Positions 31,029-43,195 are shown, counted from the first letter of the stretch. The stretch is 64,000 nucleotides of DNA from Callorhinus ursinus (GCF_003265705.1 NW_020312968.1:7552122-7616121); one strand, 5' to 3'. Notes: generated from the sequence alone by a model not told the origin. A program made the numbers and translations.

Positions 31029-31989
31029 ATAAGGTGTAGTGAGCTCCTGTTACTTCTCTCCTTCCTTTCCTTCAGCAGAGAACACATCTGAACAAGTCCG
31101 AATATTGTGTTTTTTAACCCTGGTCTCCGTGGTCTTCCCCAGAGCTTTGTGTGACAGATGCAAGGCAGATCTGATGCGAACAGCATTCTGTGACTGTTCC
31201 TGGGGCAGAGGTTTGGAGCCCATGATAAAAGCCTCTCTCCATCATCTGAAATTCTCATTGTTAGAATTATTCGTTTGGCTTAGTTATTCCCACGATGGAG
31301 TGCCAGCCATCCTTTGTTTTCTGCAAGTTCTTGTTAGTTTTAGGAGTTTAAAGGAAAGTGTACATTCAGCCACAATCAAGCTGCACAGATTAACAAATGC
31401 ATAGTTTCTTTGCTTTGGGATGGAACTGTATCCACCCTGGTTATTTCACGTTCCTGGAAGCGCTGATTGTCAATTGCAGATTTTTTTTTAAAGATTGAAT
31501 GACTTCATACAAGCAGATTTGTAAGTGAAAGCCTTTTAACACATGAACTTTATGGAGAGGGTGGGAGGCGGTTGGATGGGCTTGGGGGATAATGAAATGG
31601 GTCTTTGCTGAGAGAGGGTGGGACACTCCATGGGAGACTCCACCTCCTCCCACCAGCCCCTGTTGGTCTTAAACACCCAATTCCTGAGAGTGGAAGGCTT
31701 AGATCAGATAGGTTTCCCATGTGGGAGAATGTAGGATCTTGTAGATCTCAGGGGGCAAAGGAGCGTCGTTACCTCCCAATGCGGCACGGAAGAAGAGAGT
31801 TCTGATCGGGGAGAGAAAAACCATCCAAAACTCGTTGCCTCCCAGAATGTGCACGTGCACAGTCTTCCAAGGAAACTGGCTCTTCGTGAGTAGTTAGTGG
31901 ATCTGAGACAATGAAGTGCCTAATACAGTTCATCGCTATAGATACAGTGGATGTTCTGGTGACCAAGCTAGGTTTGATGCCAATCAGGG

Positions 31990-32115
31990 GTCTTCACTAG
32001 CAGTGTGTTACTTCGAGTGGATTCCTAGTCCTGATCTTCAGCTCTCTCGTTTGTAAAATGGGACTGCCGATACTGGGGTAAAATTACAAAGGGGATTAAA
32101 TGAGAACAGCTCCCA
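31990..32115 (+). repeat. MIR element
   Basis: GTGTTACTTCGAGTGGATTC, CGTTTGTAAAATGGGACTGC and AAGGGGATTAAATGAGAACA match the sense MIR core. Confidence 0.75.
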
Positions 32116-32189
32116 AACATGGTTCATCATCAACAATAACAATGCGTGGGTGGTTTGTTTACAAAAAACAAAACAAAACAAAAAACTTA

Positions 32190-32300
32190 GACTTTCAGAC
32201 ACCTGTGAATTCTAATTTAGTAGTTTTAGGGCTAAGGATTAGGGAATCTGTATTGTTTAAAGCAAACTTTGGAGATAATGCCAGACTTGGGAACCCCTGA
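32190..32300. repeat. MER5-like relic
   Basis: CACCTGTGAATTCTAATTTA and TAGGGAATCTGTATTGTTTA, followed by CCAGACTTGGGAACCCCT, suggest a decayed MER5. Confidence 0.5.
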
Positions 32301-34093
32301 GAAGTCCTTATGAAAGCCCGTGGTCTAGTTCTCACACGTTTTCTGTACTCAGTTGTTTGTATCTAGAAAACAGGACTTGGGGCCAGGCCGTACGTACATG
32401 TTCAGTGACTCGGTTTGACTGTCCTCATGAAATCTGCATTTGTGCCCTTTGTTGTGCCAGCCCTATAACTCAGCAAGCCAGCTGTGTACAGGCTAGTGCT
32501 ACGAGATGTGGAAAGGCAGCTAGGAAGTGAGACCATGTGTCTGCACCCTGTTCCAGAGCTGTGGTGTGCGGCTTTCTGCTCCCTGGTCCTGGGAGGGAAA
32601 ACCGCGGCTCAGCTGATAGTTTGTCTCTTCTAATCCCTCCTGCCCTAAACTCACATGGGCTAGAAACAACTCATTTCTAATTCTTGCTCCGTCCTTCAAC
32701 CACCCACATTTCCCTTTTGCTTCCTATCAAGCAGGAAAAATGCTAACATACAGTGAAATTGTTCAAAGCTTAGGTTGATATGAAAAGCTGAAGCTGAGCG
32801 GAGGGCTTGGAAAATGAGCACCTTTGGCAGCCAACTTTCCTGTGTCTTCTCTGCACCCCCGTTTCTTCTTCGTCACACCTCCTCCTGACTGCCCCGGGGT
32901 CCACTGTGGCGGTCTGGTCAGACAGGGCAAGACCACATTCCCAGACCTCTTTACCTCTCACAGCCCTGCTCACATATTCCATGTCCAGCCCTCAGGATCC
33001 TGAGCCCTTGCTAAATGAATTCGAAGTCAGATTAGTCCTCCTGTCTAAAACTAGTTTCCTCTTAGGCAATGATGCCGTTTTAATATCAGTCAACAGTGCT
33101 TATAATGCTACAAGTAATGTGTTGCTAGAAGTTTTGTGTACGTGATTTGAAGGAATTTTGCTCTCCTGCATACTTCCCCTACAAATGAAGCTGATGCTAT
33201 CAAAGCATAGGGGAAGTTACCAATCTGGAAAATCCACAAACCAGATAATCAGTCATTGGGTAATAACGGTCAATACCATTGACAATATACCAGCATTTGT
33301 ATTTGAATGGAATCCCTTCTGGAATGGATCAAGAAGGTTATGGATAATACTATGATTTTCCTCCCTTAAGCCATGTTCTCAGAACACAGGCTAGATGAGT
33401 AACCCCTACCTGGCTCCAAAAAAACATATAATCCATTTGGATTCCAGGCCCAGGGGCTTGGCCACAAGAAAGCATATTTATCCCAGCATCTTCCTGGAAG
33501 CTGTGCCCTGTGAGCACTGGAAAATCCCCTTTGTTTATAGTGTCTTGCATTTCTGTAAATCGCCTTATTTCAATAGCTGAAAGGAAGAGATTGGGTAATT
33601 ATAGCTTTCCTTTGTTACAGCTTTATATTGAAAACATATGAGGATCCAAGTGGATAGATGATATAGAAACAAGATTGGAGGTCATAAGGCTTAGGAGTTT
33701 CCTGTGCACTTTTATCCAGAGGAAGAAGGTCAATTACAAATACAAAATTATTGTTGTTGGGGGTGAAGGCAGGGTGATTTTATTATATTGATGATCTATA
33801 TTTTCTGGCTCTTGTTTCCAATTCCTTGAAATGGGATAATTTTTTTATTTCAGTTGTGAAAAAATGCAGTTGTGAATTTTTAATGTGATATTATCTAAAA
33901 CAATTGGATTCAGAATCTATTGACAAGTATAATTATCGGATATTTTGGATAGTCAACTTTGAAATTATCAACTTAATACCTGGATCCTTGCTACATATTT
34001 GAATTAACAGGAGAGGTTCTTTTCATTTTATTTGGGTTCTTTATCTGTTTACAAAAGACAAGTGATTAATATGAAGCATAAAGATACCAATGA

Positions 34094-34299
34094 GGGCGCC
34101 TGGGTGGCTCAGTTGGTTAAGCGACTGCCTTCGGCTCAGGTCATGATCCTGGAGTCCTGGGATCGAGTCCCACATTGGGCTCCCTGCTCAGCAGGGAGTC
34201 TGCTTCTCCCTCTGACCCTCCCCCCTCTCGTGTGTTCTCTCTCTCTTATTCTTGCTCTCTCAAATAAATAAATAAAATCTTTTAAAAAAATTAAAAAAA
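34094..34299 (+). mobile_element. SINEC, sense
   Basis: This copy belongs to the TCTGACCCTCCCCCCTCTC subtype. Duplication around TACCAATGA flanks it. Confidence 0.96.
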
Positions 34300-34386
34300 G
34301 GTACCAATGAAAGACTTAAAGAGTAATAATTGGAAATAAAGAATGAGAGTTTTTAACTTTTTAACTTTTTCCATTAACTCTTTCTT

Positions 34387-34577
34387 TTTTTTTTTTTTTA
34401 AAGAAGATTTTTATTTATTGACAGAGAGAGACACAGTGAGAGAGGGAACACAAGCAGGGGGAGTGGGAGAGGGAGAAGCAGACCTCCCGCCAAGCAGGGA
34501 GCCCGATGCGGGGCTCGATCCCAGGACCCTGGGTTCATGACCTAAGCCGAAGGCAGACTGAGCCACCCAGGCGCCCC
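34387..34577 (-). mobile_element. SINEC, antisense
   Basis: Duplication TCCATTAACTCTTTCT / TCCATTAACTATTTCT flanks it. The head lacks the GCTTAACGAC part (GGCAGACTGAGCC). Confidence 0.95.
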
Positions 34578-34677
34578 TCCATTAACTATTTCTACACTTA
34601 AGTTAGCAGGTCAGAGCCAGTGGAATCTTGTCACTAAATTTCTGAGTTTGTTGTTTTATTTTTAATAAGAAAGCAAT

Positions 34678-34764
34678 TAATTTTTTTAAAAATTTAAATT
34701 CAAATAAATTAACATATAATGTATTATTTGTTTCAGGGGTACAGGTCTGTGATTCATCAGTCTT
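34678..34764 (-). repeat. L1 3' UTR fragment, left part
   Basis: AAATTAACATATAATGTATT and TTTGTTTCAGGGGTACAGGT are antisense L1 3' UTR. The element is split by the SINE at 34765 and resumes at 34968-35005 (AATACCCAGTGTTCATT). Confidence 0.75.
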
Positions 34765-34967
34765 TTTGTTTGTTTTTTTAAGATTTTATTTACTTATTTG
34801 AGAGAGAGAATGAGATAGAGAGAGAGAGCATGAGAGGGGGGAGGGTCAGAGGGAGAAGCAGGCTCCCCGCCGAGCAGGGACCCTGATGCAGGACTCGATC
34901 CCGGGACTCCAGGATCATGACCTGAGCCGAAGGCAGTGGCTTAACCATCTGAGCCACCCAGGCGCCC
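34765..34967 (-). mobile_element. SINEC, antisense, inside an L1 fragment
   Basis: The target duplication TCATCAGTCTT lies at 34754-34764 and 34968-34978. Confidence 0.96.
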
Positions 34968-35575
34968 TCATCAGTCTTACATAATACCCAGTGTTCATTT
35001 TAAAGAAATCCTGCCCTTCTTGTTACTGTGTGTGTGTTTGTGTCTAATAATATGCCTGAGAGTTTATGTGTTATACTGATATCATCACTACAACCATGAA
35101 ATTAAAGTCTTTATCACTTGAACTTCACCTTGAATTCAGTTTTCAGTGCTATCTCACTTGAATTTAATTAAAAGCCCTCAACATGACAACCTTGAATTTA
35201 GTCTTTAACATTATGACCTTTATCATATTGTGCACAGATGTATCGTTTTAGTGTGTAAAAAAGTATGTATTGTGTTGTTTGTTAACAACAGATTCTTCAC
35301 AATGTTTCATGTAATCTAAATTTGTAAATACTGCTTCTGTTTTGTTTATCCTTAATGCACTTGACTCTAACTTTGTGATAAGGGACGTGAATTTTGTATT
35401 AAGTGTGTTTCTTTGAAACATGGTTTTTTTTTTGTAATTATATAATTGAGGATTTGGAATGAGATCCACCAAATTTTGAAAACTCACATTTTAAAAACGA
35501 AATTTGGTTCCAACCCTGTTAAAGAACTTTGTCTTGGTGAGGGCTACACAGCGAATATATTACTGGTGTGTACAG

Positions 35576-36190
35576 TGTTAAAGAAAAAAATACTCAGGAC
35601 TCTTGTTAAAGACGCTAAGGTAGACTTTATTCAAGGGGTTATTATAATGGAGTTTTGTACTAGGAGAGTGAATGGAGCTCAATTCAGAATACCACAAAGA
35701 CAAATGGACATTCATAGCCAAGGAGCAGGGTGGGGATTGGGTGATGGGAAATTACTGAGAGGAAACATCACAAGTAGGGGGATTCCGGCTTTACAGGATT
35801 TTTGACAGTGTGATAAGATACCAAGGGTGGGGGATTTTCCCTAAACTGACACAGCAGGATTCCTGCTAAAACTGGATTAAATGGGCCAAAAGGTCCCAAG
35901 AACCCAAGGTCAGGGGCCTAGTCAGAAGAAGAACCCAGAGACTCATTTTGGTCAAGGAGAGCATCTTCATCAGTGGTAAGTAGAACCTTGCTCTGTGGGC
36001 GAAGTTAAGTCTACTGCTAATGACCTCGGGGGAAGTTAGCTATTTACATGTACCCGTCTGATTGGTATGAGTTTGTAAATTTAGAGAGAACAGTTTAGCC
36101 TTTCTCTCTGGTTAGACTTCTGTGAGATTACCTTGAAATGGGCTATAATGGTGAGTATTAAGGTTTCAGGTACCACATGGAAAAAGAACA
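35576..36190 (-). repeat. Probable LTR of an old endogenous retrovirus-type element
   Basis: Read on the minus strand it has AATAAAGTCTACC about 55 bases before an end in TTTAACA, the layout of an LTR poly(A) region and CA terminus. The other end is not sharply defined. The family is not assigned. Confidence 0.5.
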
Positions 36191-36261
36191 GTTACACAGG
36201 TGAGACATCACTGTTATGGAATATTATCTTCTGGGTTTTGCATTCTTGTTTTCCAAAGCCC

Positions 36262-36412
36262 AGAATCTTCTTTTTATAAAGTGAGGTTTGTGGGCTGTTT
36301 TCCATCAGAACCATGGAGCTTACTGTTAAAACTGCAGATTCATGGGTTCCATTATAGATGGATTGAGTTAGAATCTATGGTCGAAACCCCCAAATGTGCA
36401 TTTAAATAAGCA
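36262..36412. repeat. Possible MER5-like relic
   Basis: CATCAGAACCATGGAGCTTA, AAAACTGCAGATTCATGGGT and ATTTAAATAAGCAG resemble decayed MER5. Confidence 0.45.
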
Positions 36413-36703
36413 GCCTAAATCGTGGAATGAATCACAGTACCCAGAAATAGACTTGTAACAAAGATGGCATTACGATCAGTGGGTAAGGGATAAACTGTTC
36501 AATAAATAGCGTGAGAATCAATGGTTTTCCAGGGAAAAAGATGCAGTTGGATTCCTACCAAACACCATGGAGAAAAACAAACTCTATATGAATTAAACAT
36601 TTAAGTGTGAGAAGTAGAACTATAAAACTTTTAGACAAAATACAGAAGAATATGATTTTGACATCAGAAGAGAGAAATTCATGTTAAATACATAAAAAAC
36701 ACA

Positions 36704-36896
36704 GGGGCACCTGGGTGGCGCAGTTGGTTAAGCATCTGACTCTTGGTTTGGGCTCAGGTCATGATCTCAGGGTCGTGAGATTGAGCCCCATGCGGGGCTC
36801 TGTGCTGAGCGTAGAGTCTGCTAAAGTTTCTTTCTCCCTCTCCCTCTGGCCCTCCTGCCTCACACTTTCTCTCAAATAAATAAATAATCTTGAAAA
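36704..36896 (+). mobile_element. SINEC, sense
   Basis: Duplication AATACATAAAAAACACA / AATACATAAAAAACAAA flanks it. The head reads GGGTGGCGCAGTTGG, a subtype variant shared with the next copy. Confidence 0.96.
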
Positions 36897-37227
36897 AATA
36901 CATAAAAAACAAAGCGTAAAAAAAAATTTACTAGATTACAATGTAATCATTTTGTATGACAAAAGATATCTTAAGCAAAGCAAAGAACACAGCATAAACT
37001 TGGATAAGGTATTTGTAAAGGGTATAACCAAAAAAAGAATTAGTAGCAAAAACATATAAAGAACTTCTCTAAATCACTAACAAAAATAAAAGCAAACCAA
37101 GGGAAAAAAGGGCAAATGTTGATCATATCCAACTCAGAACGGGAAACCTGAGAGGCAAATACCTATACGAAAAAGATGTCTAACTATGTTAGTGTTTAGG
37201 GATAATGCAATTAAAAAGTGAGATATT

Positions 37228-37408
37228 GGGGCACCTGGGTGGCGCAGTCGGTTAAAGGACCAACTCTTGGTTTCAGCTCTGGTCATGATCTCAGGGTTGG
37301 GAGATTGAGCCCTGCGCTGGGCTCCATGCTCAGCTCAGGAGTCTGCTTAAGACTCCCTCTGCCCTTCCCCACTGTGTGTTCTCTCTAAAAAAAATAAATA
37401 AATCTTTA
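37228..37408 (+). mobile_element. SINEC, sense
   Basis: Duplication AAAAAGTGAGATATT / AAAAAGTGAGATACT lies at 37213-37227 and 37409-37423. Confidence 0.96.
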
Positions 37409-37784
37409 AAAAAGTGAGATACTATTCAAAGTGTTCATGAATATGTAGAGGAAATGAAACTTTTGGATACATTGTTGGCTGGAAAGTGAGTACAAACACT
37501 TCGGAGATCAAATTAGTAGTATCAACTAGCTTTGTATATAAGCTACCCTAATTATATATATTCCTATGAGTTTCCTGTTCATGTGTGCAAGGAAGTATGT
37601 GGGGATATTTATGGCTGGGTTTATATGAGTAAAAAATTGGACAGAACATGGATGTTTGTTATTGAGGGATCATATAAATACATTATAGTGTACTCATAGA
37701 TTGGATTACTATATTCCAGTTAAAATGAATGAATTATGTTTAAGTATCAATATAAATACATCTAGAAAAGGTAATACTGGTAGA

Positions 37785-37950
37785 TGTTGGGGAGGAAGAA
37801 TTTCCTCTTTCTTTCAAAGTCTTTCTAGCTGGACTAAGAATCAAATTGACATGAGACAGATTAATAGGGGAAAAATCAAATTTAATAGCATATATATGGG
37901 AAATCCACATGGGCATGGAAATTCCAAAGACAGAAAAATGTTTTTCTTTT
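37785..37950 (-). repeat. LTR 3'-terminal fragment (copy 1)
   Basis: TGTTGGGGAGG is the reverse complement of an LTR CA end. GCTGGACTAAGAATCAAATT and GACATGAGACAGATTAA are shared with the copy at 39438. The copy is broken off at the SINE. Confidence 0.6.
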
Positions 37951-38157
37951 CCTTTTATTTTTTTAAAGATTTTATTTTTTTATTTATTTGACAGAGAGAG
38001 ACACAGCAAGAGAGGGAACACAAGCAGGGGGAGTGGAAGAGGGAGAAGCAGTCTTCCCACGGAGCAGGGAGCCCGATGCGGGGCTCGATCCCAGAACCCT
38101 GGGATCATGACCTGAGCCGAAGGCAGACGCTTAACAACTGAGCCACCCAGGCGCCCC
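37951..38157 (-). mobile_element. SINEC, antisense
   Basis: Duplication AAAAATGTTTTTCTTTT / AAGAATATTTTTCTTTT flanks it. Confidence 0.95.
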
Positions 38158-38347
38158 AAGAATATTTTTCTTTTAAATACAGGCAATTTAAAGGATCCAT
38201 CATCTGGCCATTGATGAGTAGGATCTATTAATAGCGACTCAAACCAGTGTGCCTTTAATGGCTTAACCAAAATGCAAGAGGTATTCAAAGAGGGCCTAGA
38301 TGATGCAGCCCCATGATCCAAAAGTTCACTCTCAAAATTAGCCTAGG

Positions 38348-38544
38348 CGGGCGCCTGGGTGGCTCAGTTGGTTGGGCGACTGCCTTCGGCTCAGGTCATG
38401 ATCCTGGAGTCCCGGGATCGAGTCCTGCATCGGGCTCCCTGCTCAGCAGTGAGTCTGCTTCTCCCTCGGACCCTTCCCCCCTCTCATGCTCTCTCTCAAA
38501 TAAATAAATAAAATCTTAAAAAAATAAAATAAAATATCTTAAAA
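38348..38544 (+). mobile_element. SINEC, sense
   Basis: Duplication AAAATTAGCCTAGG / AAAATTAGCCTAAG flanks it. The tail has an extra AAAATAAAATAAAATATC insertion. Confidence 0.95.
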
Positions 38545-38559
38545 AAAATTAGCCTAAGA

Positions 38560-39437
38560 AAGTAAGGATGTTTGTGGCACATGGTAAGGATGGTGGAACG
38601 AAAACAGTGTCTCCAGCCTCCCCCCAAAACATGAGATACCTTTAGCCACAGACCTGCTGATCTGCGACACTGGGATGGCAATACTGGAATGGGACTTTCC
38701 GCACCACCACGCAACAAAAGTTGACATGACAAAGGTTCCTGTGGGTTGGGACCTCTCATGACAAACACCCCTGAGAGCTGGCATGGCCAGACGGAGAGAA
38801 AGAGAGAAAGGGAGAACGAGAGAGACTTGGATCCCCAGTCTGTTTGGACTCCAAAGTTCACCTCAGTTAAGTGCACCCTCAAGATGGTGGAGACCAAAGA
38901 GAATATTCTCATTGGTCACAAAGCCAAGCTCTTAGGACATGGAACAAGATAAAAGGAAAAATATATGTACATTAACAGCTTTAGCTGAGCTTTGGGTCTA
39001 TTGGAGCCATATTAACACCTAAGAGGTATAATGCCATGGGGTTGGTGACTGTATGTAACCACAGTGTACCTCACCGCACGGAAGTTTTCTTGAGGTTAGT
39101 AGGTGACCTAGTGTCAATGTAACCCATTCTGTGACCAACTTATCCCATCATGCGCATCTTCTTGAGGTGTGAGCACTCTAACAGGTTTTAAGTGCTCAAT
39201 CTGCACCCATTGGTTTTGTGGCTTTGGCTTCCAAGATGTCCCTTAGCAACAGCCTTTACCTCATGTGCACATCAAATGACATGACTCCACAGATATAGAG
39301 ATGTCAGGAGGCTTCCATGGCAAGAAATGTTAACATGTGCTGGCTGTTTGTCAGGTTACCCAAAGACCTCTCAGCTGCAGCCGTGTCCGGGGCAAGCGGT
39401 GTCCAGTGAGTTAAAGTGTCCTACCAACTATGTCAAT
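38560..39437. other. Unassigned block between two LTR fragments
   Basis: About 0.9 kb carry no clear ORF or known repeat. A GA-rich run (AGAAAGAGAGAAAGGGAGAA) lies at 38797-38824. Position between two similar LTR pieces in the same orientation makes a decayed endogenous retroviral interior possible, but no gag or pol similarity was recognised. Confidence 0.4.
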
Positions 39438-39960
39438 TGTTGGAGAGGAAAAATGTACTCTTCTCTTCAAGGTCCTTCTAGCTGGACTAAGAATCAAATT
39501 GACATGAGACAGATTAACAGGAGAAAATCAAATTTAATCACATATGTACAGGGAATCCACAGACATGGAAATTCCAAAGACAATGAAGCAACATGATGCT
39601 TCTGTGAGCTAAGGAGAGGGGTACGGGTCTGAGGATACAAAGGGGAGAAAGACCATTAACAAGAGGGTGAGAGGAGATGTTTGGAGAGCAAAGGTTTCCT
39701 TATTATGTAGGTAAGTTTTATAGGTAGGTAAAGAGGAATCTCTGTTAAATAGCTTTCTTCCTGGTGTAAGCAGGCAGTTGAGGGGGTGGAGAGAAACAGC
39801 TTTTCCAGAATCCGCTGGGTTTTGATTGCTTTTAACTGAAAATAACGTTCCTGCCGAAGTGGCCCATCTTGGGGTGGCCTGCCCTTGGCCCTTACACAGA
39901 GAAGGTACAAACAAATACATAAGTGTTGGTGACATGGTATTTATGGTTGCAGACATACTG
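39438..39960 (-). repeat. LTR-type repeat (copy 2, longer)
   Basis: It starts TGTTGGAGAGG and shares about 150 bases with 37785-37935. It then continues through AAAGACCATTAACAAGAGGG and GTGGCCCATCTTGGGGTGG, which belong to one interspersed LTR family by memory. The family name is not assigned. Confidence 0.6.
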
Positions 39961-40094
39961 TTGAAGCTGCATGATCCAATTTCCTTCTACTCTTGCTAAC
40001 CTTAGTGATTCATTATTTTATATTCAGATGTCAGAATGTTGAGGTTAAAATCTCTCTTAAAACTCATCTCATCCAATTTTTTTTCCTTTTTAAA

Positions 40095-40545
40095 AAGATC
40101 TTTTTAAATAAACTTTTAATTTTAGAATAGTTTTAGATGGATAGAAAAACTGTGAAGATTGCACGGTACATAGAGTTCCCATATATCCCCACACCTAGTT
40201 TTCCATATAATTAACATCTTAGAGTAGTTGGTACATTTGCTACAATTAACTAAATAGAGGTTATGTTTTATTCAGTCTATGTTAGTTTTTAGCTGATGTA
40301 CTGTGTCTGTTCTAGAATCCCATCTAGGATACGATGTAGATGTATTTGTCATGTCTCCTCTCAAGTATAGCAGTTTCTCAGACTCTCCCTTTTTTATTGT
40401 TTTTAATGACTTTGCCAGTTTTGAGTTGTAATGGTCAGGTAATTCACAGACTGTCCTTCACTGGAATCTGTCTGATATTTTTCTCATAATTACACTGGAG
40501 AAGAACACCACAGAAGTAAAATACCATTCTCATCACATTGTATAA
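40095..40545 (-). repeat. L1M-type 3' UTR fragment
   Basis: TTAATTTTAGAATAGTTTTA, GTTCCCATATATCCCC, ACAGACTGTCCTTCACTGG and CATTCTCATCACATTG form the antisense L1M 3' UTR. Confidence 0.75.
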
Positions 40546-40551
40546 AATGTA

Positions 40552-40742
40552 CTTTTTTTTTTAAGATTTTATTTATTTATTTGACAGAGAGAGACACAGC
40601 CAGAGAGGGAACACAAGCAGGGGGAGTGGGAGAGGGAGAAGCAGGCTTCAAGCGGAGCAGGGAGCCCGATGCGGGACTCGACCCCAGGATCATGACCTGA
40701 GCCGAAGGCAGATGCCTAATGACTGAGCCACCCAGGCGCCCC
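40552..40742 (-). mobile_element. SINEC, antisense
   Basis: The head skips part of the ACCCTGGG block (CGACCCCAGGATCATGACC). Flanking repeats are around TAAAATGTAC / TAAAGTGTAC. Confidence 0.94.
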
Positions 40743-40930
40743 TAAAGTGTACATATTATTAACATGACTTATCTTTGATGTTAACCTTTATCCTCTGGTA
40801 GAGGTAGTGTTTGTCAGGTTTCTCATCTGTAAAGTTATTCTGTTTTCTCCTCTTTCTATGTTGTAATGTTTGAAAGGAAGTCGCTATGTGCAGCCCACAC
40901 CACTCTCCTTTTTTAAAAAGAGAAATTGTA

Positions 40931-41112
40931 GGGGCGCCTGAGGGGCTCAGTTGGTTAAGTGTCTGACTTCGGCTCAGGTCATGATCCCATGGTCCTGGGA
41001 TTGAGCCCCGCATCGGGCTCCTACTCAGCGGAAAGCCTGCTTCTCCCTCTCCCTCTGCCCCTCCCTCCACTCGTGCTTTCTCCATCACTCCAATAAATAA
41101 ATAAATTTTTTT
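40931..41112 (+). mobile_element. SINEC, sense
   Basis: The target duplication AAAAAGAGAAATTGTA is perfect (40915-40930 / 41113-41128). Confidence 0.97.
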
Positions 41113-41230
41113 AAAAAGAGAAATTGTAGCTCAGAATGATAAAGTAATTTGCCCTAGGCCATAGCATTAATCATACTTAGTTCAAGGTATGATTTGGGCA
41201 ACAGTAAAAGGATTACTTAATGTATAATAG

Positions 41231-41434
41231 TTTTTTTTAAAAAAATATTTTATTCATTTATTTGCCAGAGAGAGAGAGAGAGAGAGCGCGCACAAGCAGG
41301 GGGAGCGGCAGGCAGAGGGAGAAGCAGGCTCCCCTTGGAGCAGGGACCCCGATGCGGGGCTCGATCCCAGGGCGCTGGGATCATGACCTGAGCTGAAGGC
41401 AGACGCTTAATCGACTGAGCCACCCAGGCGCCCC
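41231..41434 (-). mobile_element. SINEC, antisense
   Basis: It has a long GA tract with GCGCGCAC (41270-41293) and ends GAGCCACCCAGGCGCCCC. Target repeats are short and unclear. Confidence 0.94.
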
Positions 41435-41621
41435 ACTAGTTTCATTTTAAAACTAATCAATGTGATTCAACAAATTTTATTTTACTTAAATTTTACTTTA
41501 ATTTACATGTCAAATTAAGGTTATGGTGGTGGATTTAGTATGCACACAATCTAGCTTTCCTTAGCCCCCAACAACCCTTCTACTCAAAACACAGAGAATT
41601 ATTAGATAATGTATTTTTTTC

Positions 41622-41794
41622 TTTTTTTTTTTTAAAGATTTTATTTATTTATTAATGAGAGACAGAGAGAGAGGCAGAGGGAGAAGCAGGCTCCCAAGGA
41701 GCAGGGAGCCCGATGCGGGACTCGATCCCAGGACCCTGGGATCATGACCTGAGCTGAAGGCAGACGCTTAACCATCTGAGCCACTCAGGTGCCC
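41622..41794 (-). mobile_element. SINEC, antisense
   Basis: A perfect 17-bp duplication GATAATGTATTTTTTTC lies at 41605-41621 and 41795-41811. Confidence 0.97.
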
Positions 41795-42379
41795 GATAAT
41801 GTATTTTTTTCAAATTCACGCCACTGCCGCACACACATAGCTGAGCTCAAAATGAATAAAGGAAAATGTATGCATGTTGGAAACTAGGAAGGAACTAGTT
41901 CAAAGAGCAGGAGCTAAAGTTTCACTGGGACTAGAAACTTATACTGAAAGCCAGCCCCTAACAGTTTGCCATCCACACAGGAGAATCCAGAGTCCTGAAT
42001 CTTTGAAACATGGTCCAGAAGAGGACAAGAGGTGCATGCCCAGAAGGGTGTGTCTTCTTGGGCTCCTGGATTCCTTGATTCTTGAAGATGGCCACTGTGA
42101 ATGGCGGGCAAGAGAAACCCTCTAAATGCTGGGTCACATGCCGGGGTCCCAGATATCCGGTTCTGAGGGTGGTGCTGTAAACAGCCATGGGGACTCTACC
42201 TGAGGATGAAGAAAAATGTTTGCAGAGTGAAGCTATGGGGTCCGAGAAGCAATGATGAATAAAAGAGAGCAGTAAAACATGGAACATGGTTTTAAAAAGC
42301 ACTTTCCGTAAAATAACAAGTATAACAATATTTGTGTTTGTGCTTGGAAACAACCTGGAAATAAAACACTTTGTAATAA

Positions 42380-42648
42380 ATTGGAAGTCATTGTTACCAA
42401 AGTCAACTTGTCGGTGCACCTGACATGTGGTAAGACGCTGGGTTTGAAGCAAAGAAAGCTTTGTTACCAGAAGGGCAGCCCAAAGGAAGGCAAGGGATCA
42501 TTCTTGAAGCTGTCTTGTCATGTGGAGCCCAGGGGCCGCTTATATACGTTTGGTGAAGGAGGTGGATACATGAGAGTGAGGGGTTTCTTGAAACCTTTAT
42601 GGGGGCGGGGCTTGAGACAACCTAGAGCTATGCGTTTTTTTTTTTTAA

Positions 42649-42680
<32 letters not shown>

Positions 42681-43195
42681 TGACAGAAAGAGACACAGAG
42701 AGAGAGGGAACATGAGCAGGGGGAGTGGGAGAGGGAGAAGCAGGCTTCCCGCGGAGCAGGGAGCCTGACGCGAGGCTCTATCCCAGGACCCTGGGACGTG
42801 AGCCGAAGGCAGACGCTTGACGACTGAGCCACCCAGGCTCCCCGAGCTATGCGTTCTTTTGGACAACAAGGTACCCTTCAGACCTGCTTCTATCAGGTAC
42901 ATCAGAGAATTTCATGACAGATAGTACCGTCCAGTCCCCATTAGGTTTCTACAATCAGTACGTAAACAGAGTCGGGGTAAAAAGGCCAAGTCAATGACTG
43001 TGCATGAGGTTAAGAGGTGCATAAAATATACTTAAGTAGGGAACAAAACAGAACGTGGAGCTAAGTTAATAGCACAACTAACACAACTACAATTCTGCTT
43101 ATGTTTTCAAAACAGGTCCGGGAACCAAGTGTCCGGCCTCATCGGGAGGCAGAGGAAGTTACTCTGTGCCAAGGTCCTATCTTTTTCAGTAGGGA
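42380..43195. other. Unassigned, possibly LTR-derived, with SINE insertion
   Basis: The sequence around 42440-42640 and 42844-43195 has an irregular, GC-mixed composition like an old LTR, but no terminal motif was identified. Confidence 0.3.
42641..42843 (-). mobile_element. SINEC, antisense, with (GATT)n tail
   Basis: The usual TTTA tail repeats have become seven or more GATT units (42651-42680). Duplication GAGCTATGCGTTTTTT / GAGCTATGCGTTCTTT flanks it. Confidence 0.95.

Larger units (their letters stand above)
31030..34093. other. Repeat-poor intergenic block
   Basis: Three kilobases contain only a MIR and a MER5-like relic, with no SINE. No ORF here resembles a known protein. The block could hold regulatory DNA but shows nothing definite. 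Confidence 0.6.
36420..37745 (+). repeat. Old L1M ORF2 3' region, with two SINEs inserted
   Basis: The sense-strand order of AACTATAAAACTTTTAGAC, GAACTTCTCTAAATCACTAA, GAGATACTATTCAAAGTGTT, GAAACTTTTGGATACATTGT and GGATTACTATATTCCAGTTA follows a decayed L1 reverse-transcriptase ORF 3' region. It is not coding now. Confidence 0.75.
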
